Positions 34,505 to 45,127 of a stretch of DNA of 64,000 nucleotides are shown one piece after another. The stretch is from assembly GCA_015956445.1 (NCBI GenBank), contig WIUZ02000010.1, positions 1,364,001 to 1,428,000 on the forward strand. Direction: 5' to 3'. Each line of letters opens with the position of its first letter. Position 1 is the first letter of the stretch. Under the pieces are notes generated by a model. That model saw nothing but the letters and a program-made list of their open reading frames with translations, was not told the DNA's origin and did no database searches. The stretch is from Thelephora terrestris (taxonomy: Eukaryota > Basidiomycota > Agaricomycetes > Thelephorales > Thelephoraceae). Both the position numbers and the translations under genes were made by a program.

Positions 34505-37500
34505 ATGCCTCCAAAGAACACAGAGTACTTCTGCCGTTGCGATAAATGCCATGGTGGAAAGGCCGTCGGGAAAACTGCATTTTACGGCCATGGAAACCGC
34601 CTGAGGAGGAAGCTTTCACAACGGACTCAGGACAGGATACTCAGTCTACCTGAGATTACTCCCCACATTCGAAGACGACGGAGTCGACGTCAAAACGGAA
34701 GACTTCGAAGGACTTCCACCGACGGAGTTCCGTCCATTCCATCTAACCGAGCGTCTCAATCTGCCTCGGTGCGTACTAGATTAGATAGCTCGATATATGC
34801 GTCGAATATCAGTCAAGTCTCACTAAATTCATGCTCAGAATACTGGGTCTGGCGTGGGACGTTCTCAGAACGATGAAACGTCCCCAGAAATACCTCAAAT
34901 TCCCCCTCCTCGGGCCTCACTTGACCAGGAACCCGACTTGCACCCTCCTCCACCTCCTCCCCTTGATACCATCGATTTTGACGACGATTATCCTCCCCCA
35001 GTCAATCCGATTGAGGCTATCAACCAGGGACGCTTTCCCCTTGACCAGATCCTCGAAGAATTTGATGAAAATGATCAAGGCGATGATCAGTCTCCGCCCG
35101 CCTCCAGGGATGCAGCGATACCCGCCTCTGGAAATACAATACCCGCCGCCTCTGGGAATACAGTACCCGCCTTTCTCGACGAGCTGCCTCCGGTTACCAA
35201 TGATCCGGTTGTTCTTCCCAAGATTATTGAGTCCCTCAAGTTTATTGAGATGCTCGAGAACGCGACTCTCGAGTCTCAGCTCGCTCCCGAAGATCTTGAT
35301 GCTCTCAGGAACCCTACCCCCCATCTCTCGACTCCATCTGATGACCCGGACCTTCGCCTCTCAATCTCGTGCTTCATAGGCCTCATAAATAGCTCCCGGG
35401 AAGCCTACAAAACTATCTGTGAAGGTATTCAGGAGAGGTTTCCCACTGCTGAAATGCTTTCATATCATCGCGTCAAACAAGCGGTCCAGAACCTCTCTGG
35501 AATTATTACACTGAAGGACGACATGTGTGTTGATACATGCGCAGCGTTTACGGGACCCTTCGCAGATCTCACATCTTGCCCTCGCTGCAAGAAGCCTCGC
35601 TACGATCCCGATCAGTTTGAGGCGAGTGAAGGGAAAATCAAGATCCCTCGGAGGCAGTTTTCCACCTTTCCCGTCGGCCCGCAAATCCAGGCGCGCTGGA
35701 AAAACCCAGAAACGGCGGAGAAGATGCTCTACCGGCAGAGGCGAACGGCCGCAGGCGAGACTGAGGATTATGACGATATCCTCAGTGGCTCGGCATATCT
35801 CGATCGGGTTGCAGAGGGCGAAATCAAGGGGTATGATACGCTACTCATGTTTTCTATAGACGGCGCGCAACTCTATCGAGACAAGAAATCAGAATGCTGG
35901 ATTTACATTTGGATCTTGCTGGAAATGGCCCCTAACGAGCGCTACAAGGTTCGAAATATCCTCCCTGGAGGTATCATTCCCGGGCCGAAACCTCCTGAGC
36001 ACCTCGATTCCTTCATGTTCCCCGGGCTCGCACACGTCTCTGCACTTCAAAAGGAAGGCCTATCACTCTACGACTCCTACACGCGAACATTTCAAATCAG
36101 TATGCTCATCCTATTTTTAGTTCTAGCCGACGCTGTGGCTATGGCTAAACTCACCGGTTCTGTGGGTCATCACGGCAGAAAGGGATGTCGGCTCCTCTGT
36201 GATTTGCCCGGACGAAACAAACCTGGAGGACCTCATTTCTACCCTGCTATGCTTAGACCTGATCTCGACAACAACGATGACGATGACGGCGACGACGGCG
36301 ACGACGATGATACCCCTGACCCATCGCATCCCGATGTCGACATCAACAACCTCCCTTCCCCTAGACCCGAGGCCTACAGACGAAACCTGAACCACGTGCT
36401 CACTTCACCGAATATCACTGAGTACAGAGCCCGTCGTCTTAAGACTGGAATCACAAAGCCAAGTATCTTCGACGGCCTTCCTCGAATTTTAGAGCTACCG
36501 GGCTGCTTCCCTGGTGACCTGATGCATCAGCCGGTTATAAATCTTCCGGGGCTTCTTTTTGATCTCTGGTGTCAACGCCCCAAACTTCGGAAGCACGACA
36601 AAGAGAGCGATTGGCCGTGGGCGGTACTCACTGGAGATACCTGGGTGAGACACGGGAAGACTGTCACAGAGGCCGGATGTTTCCTCCCTCGCTCATTCGA
36701 CCGCGTCCCTCGCAATCCTCAGGAAAAGATTTCGAGTGGATATAAAGCTTGGGAATTTTTGGTGTACGTCTATATGCTAGGACCCGGGCTTTTTTACAAC
36801 GTTCTGCCCGAAAAATACTACCTCCATTACTGCAAGCTCGTTCGAGGAATCCGACTTATTTATCAAAGATCTATTTCCCCGGAACAGCTACGGACCGCCC
36901 ATCAAGCGCTCCTCGAGTATTGCATCGAGTTCGAGCATCTCTATTATCAAAGGAAGACAAATCGCCTTCACTTCGTGCGTCAAAGCATCCATTCGCTAAC
37001 CCACCTCGGCCCCGAAACCGATCGACTGGGACCTCTCTCGCTCTCGGCCCAGTGGACGATGGAACGCATCATCGGAGTTCTCGGTTCGCTTGTCAAGCAG
37101 CCATCAAACGCGTTCGCAAACCTTACGGAACAAGCGAAAAAGATGGTGTCTATCAACGCCTTGCTTGCCATGTGGCCGGACGTTGGGCGCAAGCTAAACA
37201 ACCCAAGAGGATCGATAGATTTAGGCGGAGGTTATATTTTATTAGGACCCAAAGACGACACGCTGTACCGGATATCCTCTGCCGAAGAAGACGCCATCAC
37301 CCGTTTCCTGGACGATGTGGTGCCTGCAGTCAAAACCCTTCACCGGTGGGGAAGACTCCAGATCTCCAATGGGCAACTTGCAAGGTCTCGTTGGAAGGAG
37401 ATTGACCGTTCCAAGCGACTCGCGCGAACAGATAGGATGCTTAAGGTGATTTAATTTTGTCTGAGGTTTTGAATTACTTATGACACAACCTGTAGGTCCT

Positions 37501-37819
37501 CCATCAAGGCACGATTCGCTTCGCAGAAGCACAATTCTACTTCCGTCTTCCAGACCAGTCCGAAACCGCCCTCGCTCTCGTGTCGTTCTTCTCGACCACA
37601 GATGAAGCAATTTTCAAACAAACTCACGGTGTCCTTACCGTTTGCGAATACACAGGAAGAGCGAAACTGGATGTGATAAAAATAGAGTCAATCCAGGCTG
37701 TTGTGGGAATGATTCCGTTTTCCGGGCAAGTTGAAGGTCGGCGCCCTATGTATTTTTTAGCAGAAAAGTTAGGACTAGACGTATACGACACTGTCGGAAA
37801 CGATGAGGATGACATATAG
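34505..37819 (+). CDS. Tnp2-like transposase of element A
   Basis: Exons 34505..34768, 34839..37445 and 37496..37819 join in phase to 1064 residues. The N-terminus has a Cys-rich finger (FCRCDKCHGGK) and a basic stretch, then an acidic/Pro-rich linker. A second Cys cluster, DMCVDTCAAFTGPF ... CPRCKKPRYD, is typical of basidiomycete Tnp2-like transposases, as are MFSIDGAQLYRDKKSECWIY, ILPGGIIPGPKPPEHLDSF, GHHGRKGCRLLCDLPGRNKP and the late SQWTMERIIG-like segment (LSAQWTMERIIGVLGS). The core is an RNase H-like cut-and-paste transposase acting on the element's terminal repeats in the nucleus. SIDGA and GDLMHQP contain candidate catalytic acids, but I cannot assign the triad with certainty. No internal stops. 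A 5'-truncated copy lies at 49034-50307. Confidence 0.88.
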
Positions 37820-37968
37820 AATATGTTATGTTATTATTGACGCGGATCAGTGCCGATCGAAGCACATCGACACGAATCGACGCAACTCGATAAGATAACA
37901 GATTTTTCTTCTCCGGCACTCTCCTGCTTTTGGTGCACCTTTTCTCTTGACCACCACGATTCCCTACC

Positions 37969-40556
37969 ATGTCGTCGCCCCCCTCTGTGTTTTCTAGTGA
38001 CTCGGAGCCCCGGAATAGCTCTGATGGACTCAGTTACACATCTCACGCTGGCCATGACCCTGGATTTCTCTCTGGCACGAGTATCTCTCCCGCGTTCGGT
38101 CCTTTCGACTTTGGCAGACGTCCTCAGACGTCTGAAACTGGTTTTGGTATGCGCGCCGCTCAAGATACAGGAGCCGCGTCGTTGTCTAGTTCTATGGTGT
38201 GTCTACTGGTCCTCTATGGGTATCTATCTAGAACTATCGAAGGGGTATGGCCACTCGCAACCTGGGCCGTTCTTTTCTGCCCCTACGTATGATCCCTCTG
38301 CTCAGTACTTTCGTGAGGAATGTGTCCGCCTACGACACGATAAGGAACAGCTCAGTGTTTTGGTGCAGTCGCTGAGGTAAGTGCATCATTCTATCGCGCA
38401 TATATGCTCCTCTAATTACTCACAAACTATTCTACATAGCGCGTATAGGGACTCCGATGGCAAGAAGCTTGATAGGTTGAGTGAGCAAGTTGTCGCCTTG
38501 GCCTCAAGCTTTGCACAATTCTCGAAGGACGCGTCTTCGGCTCTCGAAGATCTAAAGCTCAATCGCTCCGGCTCCAACTCGATTTTTACGCATTCAAACC
38601 CACTCGATTGTCTCGAGTACAAGGGTTTCGAGGCTCTCCCATATTGGTTCAGAGGCCCCTGGTTTGACGCCAAGCATGGTAAGGTTGCCGTCGAAACCGA
38701 AGAGGCAGTCCTGGTCTTGTTTTGCGAGGACAAAAACGGGGCCATTCAACCCAAAAGCGAAATCAAGGCAGTTCGCAGTTTCATGAAGGCGTACTTTGAG
38801 TTCCTCTGGGACAAGAGAAAAGCCCCCACATGCTGGGGCAATGCACCACTCCACCTGCGTGTCGACTTTGTTCGAAAAATGGAAGAGGAATTCGGGTGGC
38901 TACGCTACTGTCACCGACATTGGAAAGCCGAACAACTTTTCATGAACTATTACCCGCAGTGGTATAAAACGAAGGTGAAGCCTCGTAAGTCTACTAAACG
39001 GAAGGCACACCCTGGCGACGACGACGACGATGACGACGTTGAGGAGGATCCCAATGGATCCAAGCGCGCGCGTGTGGTGGAACCCGAGCCCACCCCTCTG
39101 CCTGTTCGGCCAGTCTCGACGGGTGTTTCCACGACGCGAGGCAGGGTACGTTCGCCTGCTCATTCTACATTCTTATCTGTTAACAGCTTGCAGAACAATC
39201 CAGATCCCAGCGGATCTAGGCACGCACGCGTGGAGGAGCCGGCGCCCACCCCTCCTCCTACTCAACCAGTCGCGACGGGTGTCTCTACGACACGAAAGAG
39301 GGTACGTTCGCTCTTTCATCTTATTTCATATGTGCTAACAACTAGTAGAATAATCCACTGTAAGAAAGCCGTGACTATATGCGTCCGGGTAACTCACTGC
39401 CTTTCTCATCGTAGGAGTGGCGTCCGCGTACTTATGAGCCCTTCCGTCCTCTCTACGGTTCGTTTTTTTGTTTCATAAGGTCATATGCTAACATTCCTCG
39501 GTTTCTCTCCCTCTGTAGGCCACAGATTCGGCGCCTGGAGTTGGCGACTCTTCGTCTCCTGCCTTGAGCGCTGGGACCTCCCATTCTTCCCCTTCCCCGA
39601 TCCCTTCCGCTATCTCTAAGGTTCGTAATTATCTTCGCTGGGGTCGTCTAATCACATCGTTTGATGTTCCTTCCTTCCCAGGCTACCGAAACAGCTCCCG
39701 GGGTGGGAGGCTCTTCATCCGACCAGTCTCCTCCCTTGATGGCTGGTACCCCCACTTCCTCCACTCCAAGCCCATCCGGCATCCCCCCGGTTCGTATTCA
39801 CGTTCATTGGGGTCGTTTACTCATGGTTATTGTATACTTACTTTTTTCTCAGCCCATCGAGCCGGCTCCTGCCGGACGCCCCCGACCTCGTCAAGTTACC
39901 CAAATATCGGCTCCTGCTTCCGCTCCGGCTCACTCATCCCCTCTTGCTACTGCACCGGTCCTCGCTCCAGGTTCCACACAAGCCGGTCCTTCTCTTGACG
40001 ACGAAGATGATTCTCTTGCGGAAAATGACGGTTCTCTCGCAGATGAACATGATTCTCTTGATCGCACCAACTCCCCGCCTCCTGCAAATATTCTTTCTCG
40101 CCCTCCAGTCACTTCGACCAACATTCCGGGTCCGGGTCCTCAGGATGATGATGAAATCGACGAACTGGACGACTCTCCTGGGGACACAGCCCCCGCCAGC
40201 ACTTCAAATCCATCAAGAGCGTTGGAAACCTCTCAAGCACCTGCGTCTGGACGTTCTGCAGGCGGGGAAACCTCCAAGGCTAAGCCGAAGAAGATTACCG
40301 GGAAGTAAGTCGCCTTTTTTTGTCGCCTTTAATCTATTCTAATATGACATAGGGACATATGTTACGACGATTGGAAGAAGAAGAATCCCAAGGGATCAAA
40401 GAAATCGCACGAAACCGGGTACTGGAAAAACCTCTCAAAGGAACAGAAACAGGTACGTTGTAGGCTATTCTATCCCACTGTATTTTATCCGATACTAACT
40501 CTACCAAGCCGTACTTCGACCGAGCGAAGGCTCTCGTAGGTCAATTTCCCTTCTAA
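37969..40556 (+). CDS. Accessory protein of element A with repeated exon-intron units
   Basis: Eleven exons, 37969..38196, 38243..38376, 38440..39145, 39194..39301, 39349..39359, 39415..39457, 39519..39620, 39682..39789, 39853..40304, 40353..40452 and 40509..40556, join in phase to 679 residues. There is a Ser-rich start, a coiled-coil-like stretch (REECVRLRHDKEQLSVLVQS), then a conserved domain seen beside transposons in mushroom genomes (SFMKAYFEFLWDKRKAPTCW, RHWKAEQLFMNYYPQWY). A basic/acidic patch with KSTKRKA and a run of Asp follows, then long Pro/Ser/Thr tails, and the C-terminus WKKKNPKGSK ... YWKNLSKEQKQPYFDRAKAL resembles the end of an HMG box. A nuclear, DNA-associated helper role in transposition is an inference. 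Two pairs of neighbouring exons with their introns are tandem duplicates. Confidence 0.8.
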
Positions 40557-41003
40557 TCACAGGCAGTTGGCTCACGTCGTGTGTTCTAGGCTTCTAACTA
40601 GGTTCTAGTGGGTCGTCTGGTGTATTGGGGTGGTGTGGTTCCGAGAGGGGACGTTAGGGGGCCTGTAGGCCAGCGCCGCCGGTGGGGGAGCACGGGGGGA
40701 GGGATATGGGTGGTATCGGCGGGGAGGGGTGTTATTGTACGCAATAGTCCAGCATCGATAGAAATAGATGATTATCGTCTTCCCTCGGTGTGACTAGATT
40801 TTTGAGCGAGCCAGATTATATTGATATCTAGTGCAGTCTAGTACCTACGAACGGCGTACATTGCGTGGTAAATTTCATCGACAGGACTCATTTTAGGGGT
40901 GCCAAAGTTCGCCTTTTCTATTGCTACCTATTCTCATCTACTCCCAGCGACTATCGCCCCTTCTCGACCACTCGCCCTTCGGGCTCGTCATTACGCGCCC
41001 CGG

Positions 41004-41034
41004 CTCGCTGACGCTCGACTGTTTTTCCACTGGG
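41004..41034 (-). repeat. Right terminal inverted repeat of element A
   Basis: Exact reverse complement of 34157-34187; ends GTTTTTCCACTGGG. Confidence 0.9.
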
Positions 41035-41041
41035 GCTCAAG
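41035..41041 (+). repeat. Target site duplication of element A, right copy
   Basis: GCTCAAG, identical to 34150-34156. Sequence from here on was presumably contiguous with the RPC11 upstream region before insertion. Confidence 0.85.
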
Positions 41042-41490
41042 CTTCAAGCCTCACGCCACTTTCGGCTTCAATGGTTCCGTCACTCCGTGGTGTTCAGAGT
41101 CCCCCAGTAGCGTCCCGCAACTTCACCCGCGCCAGAACGGCGGCCTTTAATTTGTAGCCACATCGTCCTTGCAGCGAAATGTGACCGAGTCGCCTACTCA
41201 GATCAGCCCGTGGGCGCGCCATCCTGTGCACGACATACATCTATCAGACCGTCCCTGATCAACGTGATGTTGAGCGGCGGCCAGGGAGTATGCCTAGGGT
41301 CGCTGTGTCTAGCCCACTTTCTAATTACCCCCCATGCCCTCAATCGATGAAGTGGTACAGATTGGACACGATGTGTACGCCGCACTGCCTTTGTGGCTAC
41401 GTTATCTCTGACTCAACTGCCATTAGCACATCCCTCAAGGTAAATTCGAGCCATAGGGTTGTGTCAGGGCCTCTGAAACCATTGTCGTTT
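41042..41490. other. Former upstream region of RPC11, now beyond element A
   Basis: About 450 bp between the right end of element A and the first exon motif of the DUF6533-like gene. Because the element has matching target duplications, this stretch should be the original continuation of the RPC11 promoter side. A short frame from 41072 ends at 41155; nothing recognisable. Confidence 0.4.
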
Positions 41491-43157
41491 GGACTCAGTG
41501 CTACTGGTTGGCACTTTCAACCATCCTGTTCTATGACTACCTTCTTACCCTCCAAGACGAGGTCTGTTCCAAGTGACCCCTCTCTCGAAAAAGTACCCTG
41601 TTGACCTCATTCCAGTTACGATATATATGGAAGGGGAAGAAGTCATGGGGTATGTTATTAAGGTTATTAACGAAGCTCCCTCACTAAAATAAGCCGTCAA
41701 GCCTTCGGGGTATTTTTTGTGGTGTGTATCGCGAGTCCACCTCGAGTCGAATGACCTCTGGGCTTATTATCCCCTACTCAGAATAGATATTTGCCCATGG
41801 CGTACGCGATCTGGATTATCGCATGTATGTGCTCCACCAGTCACTTGAGACCTACCCGTTCAAGGTATTTCGCCACAGCAAACCTTCTGTGGGATTACAC
41901 CTATGAGGTGAGGGTTCAGACTTTCAGTTTTCCACTGGCAGACGCGCCTGACAGGTGTCGCTCAAAATGTAGATGTGCGTCAGATGAGCGCTCGACGATT
42001 AACAGATGCTCACACCCTTTTCCCATGCCTCCCAAACGTTGGGTTCACTTTGTGCCGAAAGGTGTGCCAGAACAGCGTTTGTGGAGGTTCTTTTCTTCGT
42101 TTGGTGCACGCTGATAGCTCAGGTGGTCCTGAGCGCAAGGTACGGAAACATTCCATCTATGATGCCCGTCGATCACAGCCAAATAGACCTGACGCTTCTC
42201 CGGATAGACTGTACGCCATTACGATAAAAAACAAGATTATCGCCGGGCTTCTTCTGTGCATAATCATCCCCCAGTTTCTCTTGGGAATATGGCGGGTAGC
42301 CTCGGTAATGGGGGAACCAGGTTTGACTTTTTGTGGGCCTTAATCCTGCCGGCTGATGCTGATCCTTGGAAACGAAGTGCAACGTTTCCCGGATATCGAC
42401 CTTACAGCGTACCAGATATGTGTTTTCGCTAGGAGTCGGAAGGCGGAAATCGCCTACACGGCGATATCACTCTGCTATGGTATGCTCTTGTTCGAAAAGT
42501 TCTACCTTAAACAACTCATCTGCAACTCATTTGAAAACAGACCTTCTGGCTTTTCTCGTGATCGTCGTGTTTGCCGTGAAGGCTGGGTTCATGGACCCCA
42601 AATTTAGGGGGCCACGTATCATCCGGGCGATCGTCCAAGATGCAACTGTATACTTTCTGTTCATTTTCACATCTCACTTTGTGTTTGAGATGACGCTGCT
42701 GTTCGCGAGGGTGGGTACCTTTATCGTGAAGAACGACAGCGTCGGGTTGATAATTTCCCTAGCCGAATCTACAACTATTGCCGGGGAGGTAAGTATCGAG
42801 TTTCTGCCCCGGTGGACGCCTACTCAACATGTTCTCTCGTACCTCGATGAATAGTGGGAACTACGTGTGCGTGATAAAAGGGCCCTGTGTGTGCCCTTCG
42901 TATGTGCTCATGAAAACAATTCTGCCCATAGGTTCCTACCCGTGATGATTGGCCGGTTGATGCTTTCTCTGAAGAAAGCGGCAGACCCCTCAAATGCTGC
43001 ATGGTCGCTTGCGAGCATAACAATCTCATCGAGGCGGGAGCGTCCCGCATCGGAATGCTCGCACAACACCCCGCTCGCCCCAGGTTCAACAGGAGCACCG
43101 CATGAGTCTCACGGTGGCGGGCGGGGCGGATTGGTGTACGTCGAGGTCAATAACTAG
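41491..43157 (+). CDS. DUF6533-like multi-span membrane protein, copy 1 (exon structure partly resolved)
   Basis: Motifs in the family order on the plus strand: YDYLLTLQDE near 41533, LRYIWKGKKSW near 41613, RLYAITIKNKIIAGLLL with IIIPQFLLGIW near 42205-42290, YQICVFARSRKAEIAYTAIS near 42410, the hydrophobic DATVYFLFIFTSHFVFEM near 42638-42700, and the terminal PVMIGRLMLSLKKAAD near 42940, with the frame ending at 43157. The membrane topology is probably six to seven spans; the function of the family is unknown. I did not find a clear start exon. It is a paralogue of the gene at 26051-27560 and is repeated at 53977-55643. Confidence 0.65.
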
Positions 43158-43535
43158 GATCGGAGGTAAAAGGGACACGACGTCCTCGCGGTGTTTGTAA
43201 CTGTTGTAATCGCCTGTGAGGGATATTGGGCTGAACTTGATGCTTGCGGCGTTTAGCTGTTTTTTTCTGTATCATGTAATATTGGCATTCGTCCACTCTC
43301 TTAATGTGTTCGTAACTCCAGTGACTTCCTCGGAAACGGAGAACTGGCTAGGGGGGGTGCAGTCCTGAGCTAAAAGTATCGCCGACAACGGCCAAGAGCG
43401 ATATCAGATCGAGCTGCGATATGATGACCTTTGGCGCAGCATCACGATTTGTGATACAGGCCAACTGGAGACAAAAGTGTGGCGGTCACATGTTGTTGCA
43501 ATTGAATGCCATAGCGCCTGATTTCTTTGCAAGCC

Positions 43536-44388
43536 ATGAACCTGAACTCGCCCAATGCCTCTTTCTCCATCTTCAAGGACGGAAGACTGAAGCCAGGAAT
43601 ATACAGGATCCAGAACATCCGTTCCGATACCTACCTCGATATCCACCAACACTCGAATGAAGTTTGTTGTCGTCCTAAGCGAGAAATTGAGGAGGGAAGG
43701 GGACTTGTACGTCTTTATCTACCAAGTGCGCGGTTTATGTCCCTGACGATTGGAAGTGGGAGATCATGGACCTTGGCGTCGGATACGCGGTGAAGATGGT
43801 GAGCTCGCCGGTGCCATCGTCGGCCATCGTGCACTGAGCGATGCTGGGTACAGGTCGAACCGGGGAAACCAGAACGGTTTTGTAACCCGACGAACGGGAT
43901 CAGCGATGGGACTTCGCTTTTCGTCAGCGTTTACCCCGCTGCGTGGAGAGTTGAAATTGCCGGAGACGATATATATCGTGGATTCGAATATGTCCGGTCA
44001 GGGCTGGATGACTTTTCGACCGTCGGAATGGCTCGCTGACGTCGCGCGTTAGATTCTTTTGGGGAACCTCGAAGAAGATTTGGGACCTGCCGAAGGCCTC
44101 CTCGAGCAATCCAAACGGCTTGGGGGTGAGATGCTACCCACAGATACCGCCACTGTCAGAGGGGCTGACAGGTTCATCTAGCTCACCTCTAAGGTGATAT
44201 TCTGGGATGTGGGAGGCCGCTATTGGCAGACGTGGAAGTTGATTCCCGTCAAGGTTGAAGGCGTGGTCTCGTCCCCGCAGTTGTTATCCGAGATCCTTGG
44301 TTCGGGATCCCTTCCTCCTTACGTTGAGAACGTACCCGAGCAATCTTCCAATCGGGCCCAGCCTCAGGTCGAATGCCAGCCTCAGTAA
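43536..44388 (+). CDS. Ricin-B-lectin-like (beta-trefoil) protein, copy 1; may be decayed
   Basis: The first exon from the ATG at 43536 encodes LKPGIYRIQNIRSDTYLDIH, the usual start of fungal ricin-B-type beta-trefoil lectin domains. The next exon has WEIMDLGVGYAVKM, in phase. Later pieces have IWDLPKASSSNPNG and VGGRYWQTWKLIPVKVEGV, matching the repeating W-x-L trefoil pattern, and the frame ends at 44388. Such proteins bind carbohydrates. I see only the lectin part and no catalytic toxin domain. The middle exons could not be joined with confidence, so it may not be intact. An identical copy is at 56022-56874. Confidence 0.5.
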
Positions 44389-45127
44389 ACGTGACTGAGC
44401 CACACCTCCTCAACCAAACCTCGCCGATCACTGCGGAGACACAACGGCTCTGCACAATAAACCATTACAAAAAATGAAAGCAAACGAAAGTTTTCGGTTG
44501 TCTGTACGTATTTAGCATACCTAGCATAACCAGACCAGTATACATACGACCGAGGTCATAAATAGAATGTGGGAAAGCGTAAGCTGGAATTCAACCTCCA
44601 ATTGACTCTCAGAGCGAGCCCTGGGCTGAGAAGGCTTGTCGATGCTTGGTAGCATTTACTGAGGGACTGCCAAGAGAGCACGGGATGCGTTCAAACCACC
44701 AGGCGAGCAGGTTAGATCTTATTGACTCGTTTCGCCATCAGGTCCAGTGCTGGATTGGTGACGATCCATTTCCCTCGGCACGTATCTGGAAACTCATCGA
44801 CATCCCTGAGAAGGTCGGAGGCGCAGGCGCACCTTCCCAGTTTCCGTATCTTGTGGATCCAGCCGGGCAGTATCCTTCTCGGACTCAACGTTCCGAGTGT
44901 GAGCATGATGATTTCGGCACAATGGTGACCGAGGTCACTACTATCACCACCCGGAAGAGGCAGTGCCGAGTTGAGGGGGTTTGAGGTGTTGTCGTCACGT
45001 ACGTCTGTTGAATTTGGGTACTACATAGCATGAGATAACCTCCGCGAGCAGAGCTGGTTGCGGTGTCCTGTAAAATGGACTCCGTGCATGAGAACTAAGA
45101 CGGCAACTGGACGGCATACATTCCCCC
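44389..45127. other. Spacer with a second ricin-B-like C-terminal fragment
   Basis: The plus-strand frame 44646-44984 includes DDPFPSARIWKLIDIPEKVG, which resembles the C-terminal trefoil repeat of the neighbouring lectin-like gene (WKLIPVKVEG). It looks like the remains of a tandem paralogue. The rest has no visible gene. Confidence 0.4.

Larger units (their letters stand above)
34157..41034 (+). mobile_element. Element A: two-gene Tnp2-like DNA transposon, complete
   Basis: 6878 bp bounded by perfect 31-bp terminal inverted repeats (34157-34187 and 41004-41034) that begin CCCAGTGGAAAAAC, with a 7-bp target duplication GCTCAAG outside. It encodes a Tnp2-like transposase (34505-37819) and an accessory protein (37969-40556) in the same direction, leaving 317 bp at the left and 447 bp at the right as subterminal DNA. 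Both genes are open end to end in my exon models, so the element looks whole and perhaps recently active. The transposase is related to the CACTA/EnSpm-Plavaka group, but the termini do not read CACTA and the target duplication is longer than the 2-3 bp usual for that group. Confidence 0.88.

Noticed and set aside
34917-35379. Overlapping frames on both strands inside the element A transposase (for example 34831-35379)
   Set aside because: Shadows of the transposase exon; codon periodicity and conserved motifs belong to the 34839-37445 frame.
36284-36312. GAC/GAT trinucleotide run as an expandable microsatellite
   Set aside because: It encodes an acidic Asp stretch inside the transposase and is short and interrupted.
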